Assembly (NCBI RefSeq): GCF_036373705.1
Contig: NC_089867.1
Span: forward strand, 3,130,501-3,194,500
From: Amia ocellicauda
Taxonomy: Eukaryota; Chordata; Actinopteri; Amiiformes; Amiidae
Length of the DNA stretch: 64,000 nucleotides
Direction: 5' to 3'
In this document: positions 11,426 through 24,542 of the stretch, piece by piece
How the letters are laid out: each line of letters opens with the position of its first letter
Numbering within the stretch: the first letter of the stretch is position 1
Made by a program: the position numbers and the translations under genes
The notes under the pieces: model-generated
Database searches by the model: none
What the model was told of the DNA's origin: nothing
What the model saw: only the letters and a program-made list of their open reading frames with translations

Positions 11426-14026
11426 TTATATATATACATATATTCGGCTTGTGTGGCTATTGTGTGAAATTGTAATTTCAATTGGTATCACATCATTGAT
11501 TCTCATTAATGTAAGTTTTTGCCCATAATGGCTTGCAATTGGGGATGTTGTTTTGCTAAAGCATATTGCATGTACTTATCTGCCACCTAGTGTAAACTAA
11601 GGGAATTGCATGCTTTTTAAAAATGTGGGATCAATACTGAGAAAAGTGTCGTAACATATAATCAATACTTAGGTGAATACAGCAGCCTGCTTTGAAACTC
11701 AACTGGGTTTCCTTTTTTCCTGTGTCCAGAAATCTGTATAATAGAATCGACATCTTTTATGTCAAATTAAACCATTTTAACATTTACTAAATCTGGGTGG
11801 GGAAATCCTCCTGTCCTACTCTTTCCCCACCTCATCTTTCAGGCCACTGCATAATTGCAATAGCTCCACACGGCACATGTGTACCTCAGAGCATTCTGGG
11901 ATATGTATTCACATCAGTAAAGAATTGGACACAACTCTTAAGGTGATGTATACATTTATGCTACAATAATGAGTAGTTCATCTGGATTATATTCTAGTCA
12001 ATTGGGTTATGACACCTAGTTGAATTTAGATATGGGCAATTACATAATCAGGCTCACTTACACGCTTCAAGTTTTCCTCTTATACCAGGTCTTCACATGC
12101 GCTGCAGAAACGTATTCTTACTCCCCACTTATCTAAGTACTGTATGATCAACCCATTTTAAAGCACATTTTCGATGTCTGACTGTGTTCAACTCAGATTG
12201 TGTTCTTTGAGTTTATGATTGTTAATGATTGAGGTTCTCTCAATAGGTCATTCACATGGCTCACACTCTCTGTAGTAATAGTTATAGGAAGTTAAATGCA
12301 GAGCACTGATTGCTGAGCAGCCGTCACACACATAAGCAGAACCGAGCTTTAAAAAGGACAAACCTGGAAACATTCCCCACATCAAAAATGGCATTAACTC
12401 ACATCACATGTAACACAAGACCAGCCATTTTTTTGTGAATTGTGTTTTATTGAGATACCATATAAAAATATAAAAAATAATAATCTGCTGTAACCAAATG
12501 TACAATTTAAAAAACACTTTACAAGGTAGTGACAGTAGTGTGTAAAATCTATTCTAATGGATGAAAGGAATAAGAGAAAATGAGTGAAAACAGAAAATCA
12601 AATTGACAGTAAAATAATATGCATTTAATCTGGGCCAGGGGGAAATGAGGAGAACGGACAGGTCAATAAACTGAAATAAAAGATTACAAGGAAATAACCT
12701 TTGGCCCACCAGGGCAGCGCAACACAGCCAGATCTACCGCTGAAACAACTGTTCTACAGCAGCAGGTTACCAGACTGAAAACATATGCCATTAGTATATA
12801 TACCCCCACGACTCCCCACACAAAACAATAACAGAAACCATGGGAGCTGATTTTCCATGCCATTAGCATAATCCTCTGCAATAATCATATGTTACTGTAA
12901 CTGTTTCTAATGTACTGATGAAAATGCTACTGATAGACCATGAACAATGAGAAAAACAAAAACTCGGTGCAGCAAACGCTGGAGTCACCTTCCATAAAAT
13001 GCAAAATGCAAATCTAAGGCATGAAATCTGAACAGTTGGGGACATGTACCCAAAAGATTTCAGGTTTCTTGTTTCCATTCCATTTCTTATTTATTTATGC
13101 GCTGCATGAAAATGGCAATAAAACATGAATAAATAGTTTTGTCTGAATACATTTACACTTAATTTGTCTTGTTATTGAGATTCAATTTTAGTTCATTTAT
13201 TATCAAATGACGTTTCCCCTTCTGTCCAACCATCCAAATTCAATCACAGCATACCAGAAATATATCTCTGATAAGTCTCCACCCTCCTGTGCTATGCTTT
13301 TCTAAAATCCCCAAACAAATTTGGTTAAAGAGGTAGTTAAAATGAAACACTTTCTCAGTTGAAACACTGACATTATGGACTTGTGCGTTCAAAGGAAGCT
13401 CATCTGTTTACTGTTTCAATGGTCACCAGCTCTTCTGCTGTATTCTTGTCGAATCCTTTTTTTCAGCCAAATGCTTTAATGCCTCCGTTTTCACATAAAA
13501 CACATTTTGTTGTGAAAATGCTGCGGTACCAATAAAGATGTTATAGATCAAGTAAAATCAAGTAAATTTTGAGCGAAACTCATTTTGCTTAATGTCTGTA
13601 ATTCAGGCTATCTGAGTAATCAACATTTGGACTTGAAACTACAACACACACAAAATACTGGCATAAATATACTTAACTTGAATGGACCAGTAATTTACAG
13701 AAGCCCTGGAAACCAAAACAATGACTCATTTCTTTAATCGTGTAAACATGATTTATGAACCTCGCTGTGAAGCTGTCAGGGTAATAAAGCTCTGGCTGTG
13801 TTAACTGCTTTAGTAAACACTTTACCGAATGATCAAACGCAATCCTATCTAATCCTATGTATTGTAGCTCATCTGGCAAACCACTCTCAGAATCATATAT
13901 TAACCAAAAAATATATATATTTTACAATAGATATACACATACTAGTAAATTACAATCTATCATACAAAGGGGTTGTAAAAAGAGCCAACTGGAAGACTGG
14001 CTATGATTTATTTCCCCAGGTCTGTA
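11426..14026. other. Non-coding DNA downstream of CEP76
   Basis: AT-rich sequence with no exon, RNA gene or transposon that I can support. Short open frames here lack splice context and similarity. Confidence 0.45.
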
Positions 14027-14032
14027 ATTTTC
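14027..14032 (-). promoter_or_regulatory. Candidate CEP76 poly(A) signal
   Basis: AATAAA on the minus strand, 39 nt past the CEP76 stop. This would give a very short 3' UTR, so a more distal signal cannot be excluded. Confidence 0.35.
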
Positions 14033-14070
14033 AATTCGCAGCAGACTGAAGTGGAATCCTTCCAGCAGTA

Positions 14071-17000
14071 TTACAGTACCGAGCGATACTTGCAGGCGAA
14101 CATGACCCAGACGGCACACGCAGACTCTGGGTACGAAAAGACCCGCACTCGGACAGCGATCCTCACGTGATCGCCACGACAGCACACGATCTCATCACAG
14201 AATGGAGACCTAGAATGAAAATTACAACAGCAACATCAGAGCCTCGAGCCACAGGGTTCATAGGACACATGGGGTGTTCATGTCTAGCAGGTATCATTAA
14301 CACAGCATCTGTTGAAGATATCACAAACATTGACATTTCACAAATAGCCTGAGATCTGTCTGCGTGATTTTCAAAAGGAGTAGGTCCCTACGTAAGGATC
14401 TGGACCAGCTCTAGGCCCTGTCTTTCTTTCATTTCCAGCTGTCACTTATACCCTGTTTCCACTAGCCACGTTCAGGTGTACTTCCGCGTGGCCGTGCTGT
14501 AACTGTACACCTAAACTTTGCTGGCAGCATTTCCACTACATTGTTTTGAGGTACAGCAGCCCTAGGAAGTAAATGTGAGACACGATAGGTCAAAATGCAT
14601 CCTGGGACACTCGGCATTCTGGGATTTAGTGTTTAAAACTGGAGGCTGAAATACCTCTAACATAAGTGCAATAAACTTTGGGCTGAAATGTTTTTACGAT
14701 ATCTAACACAGTCTTATAGTGTAAGTTATACCAGATATTCAAAAGTAGAAACTGGGACACATTGAAACAATATATAAAACAAATTACATCACTTAAAATG
14801 TCATCTAGTTTATTTTGTTTACCAGCGCATCGTCAATAACCGTGTTACTTCTCCCCGTATCATGATCCGATTAACATTGACAATATAGCTTAATTTCACT
14901 ATGCTAGATTTTCTCCTTTATTATTTATCTGTGGGAGACTGAACTGCGTTGCATTATTAAATACTGTGCGCCTGGATTTAAATCTCTCCCATGTAGCCAC
15001 TACACATCTACATCATGAAATATACAGTATGAAAGTCACAGCCAGTTTCTTAAGCAAAACAAATACGTCTATATAAATACGACTACGACACTCTGGGATC
15101 CATAACTTACTCAAACAGTTTTTCAACAAATTCAGTGTTAGCATGTTTTCTCTGTATAACTACAGCTTTATCAACGTGCAAAATAAAAGAATCACACATC
15201 AATAACATCCCAGGTGGCATCAGCTTTTATTGTGAATGGGATTCCTTTAAAAAATACCTTTGACACCGTAATGAATGGATCAGTTGTATTAATCGCTAAG
15301 TTTTGTATGGTTTGTATTTCTGCAGTTGGAAAAGCGTCTATACTTGGATTACTATTAACATATAGTTATAGTGATAATGAGGGATTACAAATATAATTAA
15401 AATTAATTAATTAATTAAAATCCAGGACGAATATTTCATATTTGCGTCTATTGATAACCAAAAAAAGCAATGTATTTCGTCACGGCACATTGTATTGCAG
15501 CCCGATGCAGTCCTTTCTCCAGCAAGATTTTCGTGATCTTTTCAAACACTTTTAAATGTCTTTCTGCTCCAAGCAATTAATCCTGTGTGGCACTTTTCCA
15601 CCGTACATTAATAAGTGCTACAGAGGAATCGTTTTCCCAAGGTAAACACACATATTCTCTCTCTACCACATCTCTCGCATCGAGAGCGGCTGCCATTACT
15701 GTAGTTGCAATTTCCAAATGCAGAGGCGTTGCGTCAGGGACTCAAACTGTGCCTCCTGAAACTAGTTCGGGCACAGGCGGAGGTGCAGCTGAGCCCTATT
15801 GGAAACGCCCTGGACCGGCACGGCAACGCTGAGGTGCAGCTAAATGTGGCTAGTAGAAACGGGGTATTATACTTGAAAGACTGCTTGAACTTGTGCACAA
15901 CTTACCTTAGACAGGTAGCGAATGCTCTTCTTGCATTCCTGTGCAGGAAGTGGATAGGAAAGCCCTTAAAAGTGTGCCCATCAGGAACGGCCCTCCTCAC
16001 TGCGTCCTGGAACTCTTCGTTGCCACAGGACACCCCTGTAGAACGTTCCAGCTCGTAAGCGGACAACGCCGGCGACAGCAAGTAAGAGAGGTGGTCGTCC
16101 CAAACTGTCGCGAGACCCAGGTCCTGCAGAGCAAGGAACACAGGACATCGATTCTCAGTCTGCTCTCGGACTATCTCTGCCTCGTTGCAATTTTGATCCT
16201 TTTTGTGTTACAGGATTAGACACATATTTAATTCCCTCTGAAGTATTGGAAGAACTAATTTGTATTCCAGCAAAAAAGATAGCTTTACCAGATGTAAAAT
16301 ATTCTTAAGCAAGTTTTAAAATGCTGTAAGTCCTGTAAGTCAGTTTAACCAAAAATGATGGTTTTATGTGTCTTTACCACTCTTCCAGCTCGAGTCTATC
16401 ATATAAGCAACTTTTAAAATTGTAAAATCTAAAACTTATAGTGCTAGAACAGTGATTAGCTTAAATCACCCTTGTTATTGCAAAGGACAAAACTAAATAA
16501 TTTGTCTAGACTGTACTGTAATGGGAGTCACTATTTCTCTTGCTAACACATGCACTGGGTTGACTATATAATAGTTGCCATGGAGAAGACAAATCTGGTG
16601 ATTCTATAGGTTCTATATAGTGTACATGCTGAAAAAACAGCAGCCTAGGTATAGTAAACCAATCTGTGGGCAATCTAAAAAGGAGCTTGTAACTGGCACC
16701 CAAAAGGAAAAAAACTACACTCCTGTCAGTGACAGAAACAGAGGCAGCCCAGCGCTCATTCGCAGTTACCTTCCTGTGCTCAGACACCAGGTATCTCATC
16801 TCCAGCTCCAGAGCGTTGCTCGACGATGCCGCGTCAACGATGGGCGCACAGAGGGGAGGGAATGGTGGGAGGGAGGTGGTGGAGCCAGGGGCGCACACGG
16901 AACGCACTGCCTCCTCACTCATGGCCTTCCATCTGGACTGGTCTCTCAGGTCAAAGACGCACAGCTCCACTGCGTCCGAGGGCTGGCAGTTGGCCAGGAA

Positions 17001-20000
17001 AGCCTTGTCATTGAACAGGCACCCAATGGTTCGGTAGGGGTAGGAGGGCTTCGGCTGCGGCACAAGGGGAGGGTCATCCGGATTGATGGGCTGGTGAATG
17101 TACCTGGGGATGAGACACAGACTCTCAATTTAATTTTTTCACTTACTGTTCCCAAATATATACATTAAAGGAAAAGCATTAATTATCATGTACTGTATCA
17201 GATTAACAGAGGGAGAAAAAAATATTCATTCGAGGAGAGTAGAGGTGAATTGCACTTGTCCTGGCAGATGCTGAAATATGAAGACAAACACGCCTTGCTT
17301 GTTTAACAAACCCTGGAGAAGAGGTTTCAACTTCTTAGCTTTACCAAGTGCCCACACTGATTGGTTTGCTATTGTAGTAAGTGGCCAATAACTTCTGATT
17401 GCAGGAAGGTCACAGCTCTGCATTAGCCCTGTCAAAAGTGCGGCAGCAATGCACACTCAGATGTCAAGATATCCCAATAATACAACTGGCTATTTCTGGA
17501 AGATGGTCTTAATTTTGATCTGACTCAGATTGCAGCCTTATACTTAGAATACCCCTACATTAAAGATGTTGCTCTCCTCTTAAGAAAACATATTTTGACA
17601 CAGATTTCAAAATAAATGTTGTACATATTGTAACATAGTGCCGGCAGGCCAGCAATACATCTCCAAGAAGCCCTGAAAGGATGAATCATGAGATGAAAGC
17701 ACCTGACCTGCAGGACTTCCCTGATTGGCCGGCTTCCAACATAAAAGCAGGAAATCAGCATCCTTTGTTGTGGAGTGTAAGAAAGAACAGAGCTAAATAA
17801 CTTTTTGACTTTGACTATTCTTTAGGTTTTTGATTTGGACTGTTTGCCTATCAATCCTGTTTAATTGCAATGGCTTGGTAATGCTGAAAGATGCTCTTTT
17901 ATTGGTGGAAAACCTGGAACAGAAGATTAGTGCAGACCGGATATTCCTCTTTAATATTTGTGTGAAGCTTGTTTCCCTACCTGTGTCCAGTTAGACTCTC
18001 CCAGAAGGTAATAGTTCCATCAGTGCCAGTGGTCATGACCCAGGTGTGGGGCACCCCTTTGGCCTTGGTACCCACACACACATAGGCATCCAGGCCAAAG
18101 CCCAGAAGCAGACCACACAAGAGATTGGCATGATCTTCACAGTCCCCCTTGACACAGAGAAGAGAGGAAAAAATAAACTAGATTTTGGCTTTCCAAGGTT
18201 AATTATGCAGTCTGTTCTGGGCTCAACTGCAGATACTGAGTTTCACTAACTACTACCATCCTTTGAATGCTAACATCTTAAATGGAAATATTGCATTTCT
18301 CAGAGTTGATCATTCCTAATCCTGGGAGTCCATCCAAGAATCCACTCCGGTCCAAGAACATCGGAGTGTTTTCAATTTAATGTAAATGCAAAGAAAGTAT
18401 TTTAATTTTCAGGGTGAATCTGAGTTTGGGGATTTTAAAAATACGTATTTTTGACTAGCAGTGTTATGATCTCTAATCGTGGATGAGTTGATTTGACAAA
18501 AGACTAAAAGACAAGGCTAAATCTTGGCTGTGAGCCTTTATACAAAGCAGGATTTATTTCTCGGCTGTGTAAAGCAGGGTTATATTGACTAAGTGGATAA
18601 AAGCACATTGGAAGGCGTATTTGTTTTGTGTGCCAAATTAAACAAATTCCAGACATGTAATCTCTTCCACTTTCTCTGAAGTGGAAATAGCTAATTTAAA
18701 GTAAATGGGAGTGGCTGATCCAGTCACAATGACAGATTGTTCCCAGAAGCATTAATACAGACTAGTAATTAGTAATTAGGGCTCTGGACTTATGACTGGA
18801 AGGTTGTGGGTTCAAATCCAGGGTGGGGCAGTGCTGTTGTACCCTTGAGCAAGGTACTTCACTTCAGTAAAATGCCCAGCTGTATAAATGGGTACAAATG
18901 TAAGTCGCCCTGGAAAAGAGTGTCAGCTAAATGACAAAAAAAAAAATAATAATAATAATATGAAAACAAATCTACATTTCTATGCTGCATGTGATTTATG
19001 TTCGACAAATGAAAAGAGGCCAGTGTTTTTTGAAAAGGAAGTGTGAGAAACAGACACATGTAAGAGATAGTTGTGTACAAAAAAATAAACAACAGCAATT
19101 ATTAACAGTGCTGTAGTTATCTTGAGTTCAATAGATTAAATGTCCTTTTTTGGAAAATGCTGGCAAAGCTTTATTTCTCACGGTCAGGCCAATGAGAGAA
19201 TGCGGATCTGGCAAAGAGGGCTTGAAGCTCTGGGACAGTGTAAATACAGTTAACCCTAAACCAAACAATGCCCATAGAAACCTACACACTACTTGAGTGC
19301 TCTCTTCAAATCCAGTCCAGCATAGAAGCTGCAACCAGTTAATCAAGCAACCAGATAGAAACTCAGGTAAAAGACAGAGACCCCATCAAAGAGAGAGCCA
19401 GTACCTTGTTCCGGCAGAGGAAAGCCAACAGAGTGCACCACTGCTCCTGCCTGGGCCCTCCTCCGATGACAGGGGCCCTCTCTTGGGCCAGCAGGCTGAC
19501 AAAACGTGCTGCCTGCCGCGGGGAGTCCAGGAGACGCCCAGCTCGCAGTGCTCGGACGTAGGAGCACACAGGCCGGTTCACCCCATTCTCATCCTGCACA
19601 CAGCAACACAACCCAACGGGCACAAGAAAATATTCATGTTATATAAACCGGCTGCCATAGAGATGTGATTCAAGAGTTACAACTTCTGAAGATAGGTAAC
19701 GAGCGTCCTGTAGCATAGAACATTTTTTCCTAACTATTTTAAAAGAGCCAATTTCACCCCTCGATCAAATTCTGAAATTCTCACTTCAAGCAATTTACAA
19801 GAGTTGTGAGATTCTTTATTTTTGCCTAGATGTTTGCCTAGACCCTTGAGGACTGGCTTCTGGATATGGACTGGTATAGTCCTACCAGCATCCGACCAAC
19901 CTGTGCAAAGATCTTGACCAGCTTTGTGTTGTGTGAAGGCCGGATCTGGAGAAACTCTCTCCACCACTGCTTGGCATAGACAAGGAACAAGCGCTCTTTC

Positions 20001-23000
20001 TCTGCAGTTTTCTGTCGCTCCAGTGCTTGCTGGGAAAAGAAAGCCAAGTTCAGTAACGTGTTTTAATCCATTGACCTGCTTTCCCACCCTGTTGCTGGTA
20101 TTCACAATCCAATCACATATTTCCTACCTTCAAAACAATACATACTGGGAACAAAATTATATTTAATTGTAAAGAAATCTCTATAGCAGACAAGAGTTCA
20201 AATACAATTATACTTACAGTACTATTAAGATTAACTATTATTGCTCAATCTCTGTATCTCAAGACTACCAAGACACTATATATTTATAATCTGACTCTGT
20301 GCTGGCTACACACAAATGATAAGAAAGCACTTCTAAGTCTACAAACTAAAATTAAGTTGATACATGACTAAATACAAAATAATCTCAAATATAACAAAAG
20401 GGGATGATCTAGAATGCAGTGAAAGGAATGATGCTGAGAGTCTGACCTGAGTGTTGATAATGTCCTGGGTCAGTGTCTCAGTAAGCTGAGGATAGAGCTG
20501 GAGCTGAATGTTCAGCACACCAACAGGAACCTTGGACTCACTACCTGGTGTGAATAATAGAAAAGCTTCCCAATTTGGCCAACAGCCACTAGAATCGACA
20601 TATCACCCAAAAGAGACCACTGTGAGTGAGAGTGAGACTAAATTGGGCCATTGCACAGCATCAGCCACACCTGACTTCATTATGACTGCAATAGAGTTTA
20701 AGATAATGGTCATTTAGATGCCCATAATTGCTTTATTGAACAAGAGACTTATACAGCGGGCTTCACAGACCTTGATTAGTACTAGTCTAGGACTACTCCA
20801 CCTAAAATAACATTAGATATCGCAATGGGCAACGTATATGCATTACAACCTCTAGTTTCTAATCAGGCGGCAATCCTAAACCCCAAATTATACTCAGTGA
20901 TATGCAATGTCTATCACTGCCTTCTCTTGAACAAATGGAGAAACCTACAGACGAAAACTGATATATACATTAAATGCTACAATACTGTGAGTTAGCCATA
21001 AAAACAACATGAAGCTTCTGGATATTATTAAAATAATTGTCTATGATATAACAACAATTCACTGTCTTACCCACGCCTAGGAGCTCCGCAGCTAAACTAG
21101 TTTTCCCGCTGGGGGAGCTCAGGACTGATCGCCAGTCCAGGAAATGGGAAGAAACCAGGACTGTTTCACTGGATGTGTCTGTCTTGATCAGAACCATGTG
21201 AACCCGATCACTTATGGACAACATTGTGGTGGCATCTGCCATCTTACTGCCGTCACCTAGACACAATCATAAAACAGGTTGAGACTACTGAAAAGCACCA
21301 TGATTTTCCTGGACACCATCATTGAGTCCTTATATATCCCAATAATAAAAACAATCAAAACCCTGGAAGGTGTTAAAAAAATTATAAAATGATTCTGAGT
21401 GCAGAGTACAGCCTGTCAGTGCAGAAAGCAATATGGCAGGGTTTACCTAGGCTGTCTCTATGGACCTCCAGAAGGAAGCCCTCTCGCAAGTCGGGATCAC
21501 AGGCACAGGGAACAGGTTTGGACCGGAAACGCTGGTTCCTGAAGTGCAGGTACAGGGTGAAGGTGGAGCACACTTGGCCAGGCAGGGGCTCGGGTTCTTG
21601 CAGATGCTCCAGGAAAGCTTTCCCACACAAAACTTGCAAGTAAAGGTACCGCCTTGTGGGGTCAATATTTGCTGTGAAGGAAATCAGAAAACAGGTCTAC
21701 TTTTCATGGCTTAATGAGATATTCCACACTATTCCAGGAATGCAAGTAATTTTTCTGCACCACATACTAAAACATTGTAGCAGATTGTATATTAAGTGTC
21801 TGTGTATCCATGTAAGTTGCTTGTATATAGGTATTTGATAAATAATAATAACAATAATGGAAAAACAGCAGCACATTAGTTAACCGCTAACACTCTTAGG
21901 GTCAGTGTAAAATGTCAGAGAGTCAAAAATGCAATCGTCCTGCTTGTATGTAAGGAATGGAAAATTCATATCGATTAATGTCTAGGAACTAGTGAATATT
22001 CAGATGGTCTTTTAAAAGAACCTTGTGACATAACATAACATTATAATAAAGTTTTTTTTTTTTTATGTAACCATTTTCCTGCTGCATGTCTGCATATTTT
22101 ATGGAAAACGCAAAGAGTGTGTCACTGTGTCATGTGTCAATGTGATAAATCGTCCTTCTCACTTTTCTTCATTTCAGTCGGCTCCTTGTCAACGAAATGA
22201 GTCGAGGGTTTTGGAGTCGATGCATGTTCTCTGTTGGGCAGCTCCTGAGAATGGAGACATAGAGAGAGACAAGAACAAACCCATATCATTTCACTACTGA
22301 AATATATCTTAAACTGCAGCCTTTCACTACTCCAGCAATAGAAATGCAATCATAACTACTTTATTATATGTAAATGGACAAATTGGGAGAGCAAAATATG
22401 ATGTAGGTTAGGGTAGTAGTACCAATCATATCCCTGGGCAGCCCCAGTTACTTTTATCACCCTAAAATAGCAATTTCTAAAAACTAGGAACACTTGTTAG
22501 TTATTGATTAATTAAGCATGTCACGTTTTCCAATGAAGGTTCTTAAAGTGTCTGATACTCATTTTAACTACTTCCTAGATCTAACAAACCTCAGCCTATT
22601 AAGAATATTGTCATCCCTGAATAAATCAAGTGTATAAAGGGAAGACATTCAAGTATTGTCTGAACATAATGGGGATGGTGTTCTACTCAGCATACAGAAT
22701 GCATTAACCTAATGTACACAGAGTAATTTTGCATTGTATTGCTATACAAATACTGACTGAGGCTCTCACCTGCACAAAGCTTAGTTCTCTCATGACATCG
22801 TCAACGATCCCCCTGCGTTGTAAAGCCCGTATGAAGTGCTCCTCAGAGAGATCGTGGTGACCAGGGCCCAGCTCCTCTCGCACGGTCTCTGCCAATACAT
22901 CCCTGATCCTCCCGTGGATATCCATCTGTCCAGTATTGATTATTATTATTATATTACTTATTTATTTCTTAGCAGATTTCCACATCCAGGGCGACGTATA

Positions 23001-23965
23001 GTGGAATAGAAGAGCAAGTTAAAGTACTATATTACCAAAGAGCTGGTGGGCACAGGTATAAGTATAGTCTGAACAAGTGTGTCATGAGCAGATGCCTAGA
23101 CAATCATAGTCCAATTTCACAATTTCTGTTCACAAGTGATAGTTCTTTATCTGCCTTATTCCAGTCGTTGACAAAAAATTCCAATATCAAATATATCAGC
23201 TCCCCGAGATGAGTGTCAGAAATAAGAAACACATGGAATGGTAAAGACAAGTTTACACATCTCGCGTCTTCTCATTCCAGTCAACTGGAATCTGTAAAGC
23301 TTTCTCTAATTATCAAACTGACTCAATCGACAAATAAGTACTACACATTAAGGGTGTGAAAAATATACCAAGTGTTGCGTTTCAATCAGAGTATAACATT
23401 TCATACTGAAAGTATATCCGGCTATGACAATGCTGTCCATTACTACGGTACAGTATATAATACCAATTCCACAAGACAAAACATTTAAGAACCCTGGACA
23501 GCGCACGACTGGACCAGCGGAAAATGTTAAACTGGTTTAACTCCAGTATGACGCTAATTTCTTCAAATAGTGGTCATGCTTAATATTATCTAGAAATGTA
23601 CTGAACAACCTGGAAAAACCATGTTTTAAGAGAGAAAAACAATACATTTCATTTAAATATCGCCCTAGCAGTTTATTTGGATTTGTTTGTTTGATTCGTG
23701 TCTTTTGTAGAACCTTTTGTCAAATTATGGATGCAAGCATTGCAGACGTGTCTTATATACACCAGTATAATTCTTAAATCCGCATTATGTCTAGTGTTTG
23801 ACTGATATGGTTGTCATGAATGTAAGTGTAAATATTGTTATTACACATTTTTACAAAATTTCAGCACACAACTACCTTGTATCTGGACAGTTTACTACTC
23901 ACCTTTGTCAGGTGATTGTGAATAATCTGCTTCAATTCAGAAGCCTTCTCAGGGGGAAGGGACAT
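14071..23965 (-). CDS. cep76: Centrosomal protein of 76 kDa, complete coding region in 12 exons
   Basis: CEP76 is a centriolar protein that restrains centriole reduplication. Coding exons (minus, first to last): 23903-23965, 22770-22925, 22163-22244, 21447-21671, 21071-21256, 20447-20544, 19901-20029, 19405-19593, 17981-18147, 16770-17103, 15906-16123 and 14071-14209. All use GT-AG and every phase joins cleanly, giving 661 aa against about 659 in human. The start M-S-L-P-P-E-K-A-S-E-L-K-Q and the end M-F-A-C-K-Y-R-S-V-L are at the expected ends. Exons 4-6 carry the C2-like part (L-E-H-L-Q-E-P-E-P-L-P-G-Q-V-C-S). Exons 8-11 carry the transglutaminase-like fold (G-D-C-E-D-H-A-N-L-L-C, V-P-H-T-W-V-M-T). 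The least conserved part is exon 3, a linker. Intron 8 holds a SINE, intron 1 a SINE tail and intron 11 a 1.4-kb Harbinger-like element. No frame break is visible. Confidence 0.96.
14449..15866. mobile_element. PIF/Harbinger-like non-autonomous DNA transposon
   Basis: The ends are imperfect inverted repeats: TACCCTGTTTCCACTAGCCA on the left and the complement of TGGCTAGTAGAAACGGGGTA on the right, with similarity continuing for roughly 55 bp. Both ends are flanked by TTA (14446-14448 and 15867-15869), the 3-bp target typical of PIF/Harbinger elements. The 1.4-kb interior has no recognisable transposase or Myb-like ORF. It lies wholly in the last intron of CEP76, about 40 bp from the donor of exon 11. 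Confidence 0.75.
17620..17800. repeat. Possible dispersed repeat in CEP76 intron 9
   Basis: A GC-richer island (GCCGGCAGGCCAGCAATAC to about TTGTGGAGTGTAAGAAAG) inside AT-rich intron DNA. It reads like part of a dispersed repeat or LTR, but no partner copy exists in the window. Confidence 0.25.
18756..18960 (+). repeat. tRNA-derived SINE
   Basis: The head has an RNA polymerase III B-box-like GGGTTCAAATCC near 18809. The body reads TACCCTTGAGCAAGGTACTT, and the tail has GTAAGTCGCCCTGGAAAAG followed by poly-A and (AAT)n. This arrangement (tRNA-like head, L2-like tail, simple-repeat end) is a SINE family common in fish. It lies in CEP76 intron 8, antisense to the gene. Confidence 0.82.
22938..23010 (-). 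repeat. SINE/L2-type 3' tail fragment
   Basis: On the minus strand it reads ACGTCGCCCTGGATGTGGAA, then TCTGCTAAGAAATAAATAAG and (AAT)n, the same 3' tail type as the SINE at 18756. It is 5' truncated and lies in CEP76 intron 1, in sense orientation. Confidence 0.7.
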
Positions 23966-24542
23966 GTTGACAGCAGACGTGCACTATCGTTATGTCTCAA
24001 CGTAATCTTAATTTAAATGTAATTTACCCCTTTACCTTTTCTGATTATATAAAAACCTGTGAATGTTACCAGGTCTGTGAAAACTATTACAATTCAACGA
24101 GCTAAACTGCTCCCACCAACAACCAACGAGCAGCAGTTTCAAACTGTGGCGGAAAAGACCGCGGGAAGCCTTCTTGTGTCTGGCCTGATTTAATGTCATA
24201 TTTACTGATGAGATTACAGGCTACACTATTCGGTATATTATTAATTAAATCCATAGATTGAAACGGAACTTAGAATTTGAGTAGGTCTGTAAGGTATTTT
24301 AAATGTGTATTACATTGTATTTGCTTTTTCATCAGGCAATATGCAGGTGCTGCCTAAAAGATTATCAAAGACGCTTTGAAAGCGACGATGTGGAGAAAGG
24401 ACCCAAAAACTAAGCATGAAGTTGTACTGAAACTGAAAGCTGTCATTGTACTGGAATAAGATACGCACACACAAAAGAGTTTATTAGACTTTTAAAGTAT
24501 TTTTTCACGGTTTGTGTTTGTCTTTCTTTATAACTTCCCAAC
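23966..24542. promoter_or_regulatory. Shared head-to-head promoter region of CEP76 and PSMG2
   Basis: Only 577 bp separate the two start codons, which diverge. The middle has a GC-richer patch (GGCGGAAAAGACCGCGGGAA, near 24150) that includes a GGAA ETS-like core. No TATA box is placed usefully for either gene. Bidirectional activity is inferred from the geometry. Confidence 0.55.

Noticed and set aside
15214..15396. ORF as a Harbinger transposase remnant
   Set aside because: The short hydrophobic frame has no catalytic motif. The element is better called non-autonomous.
16506..17063. 185-aa minus-strand frame
   Set aside because: It is CEP76 exon 10 read past its GT donor into the intron.
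18785..18850. Possible tRNA gene (B-box present)
   Set aside because: The B-box belongs to a SINE head. No cloverleaf or intact A-box and acceptor pairing can be drawn.
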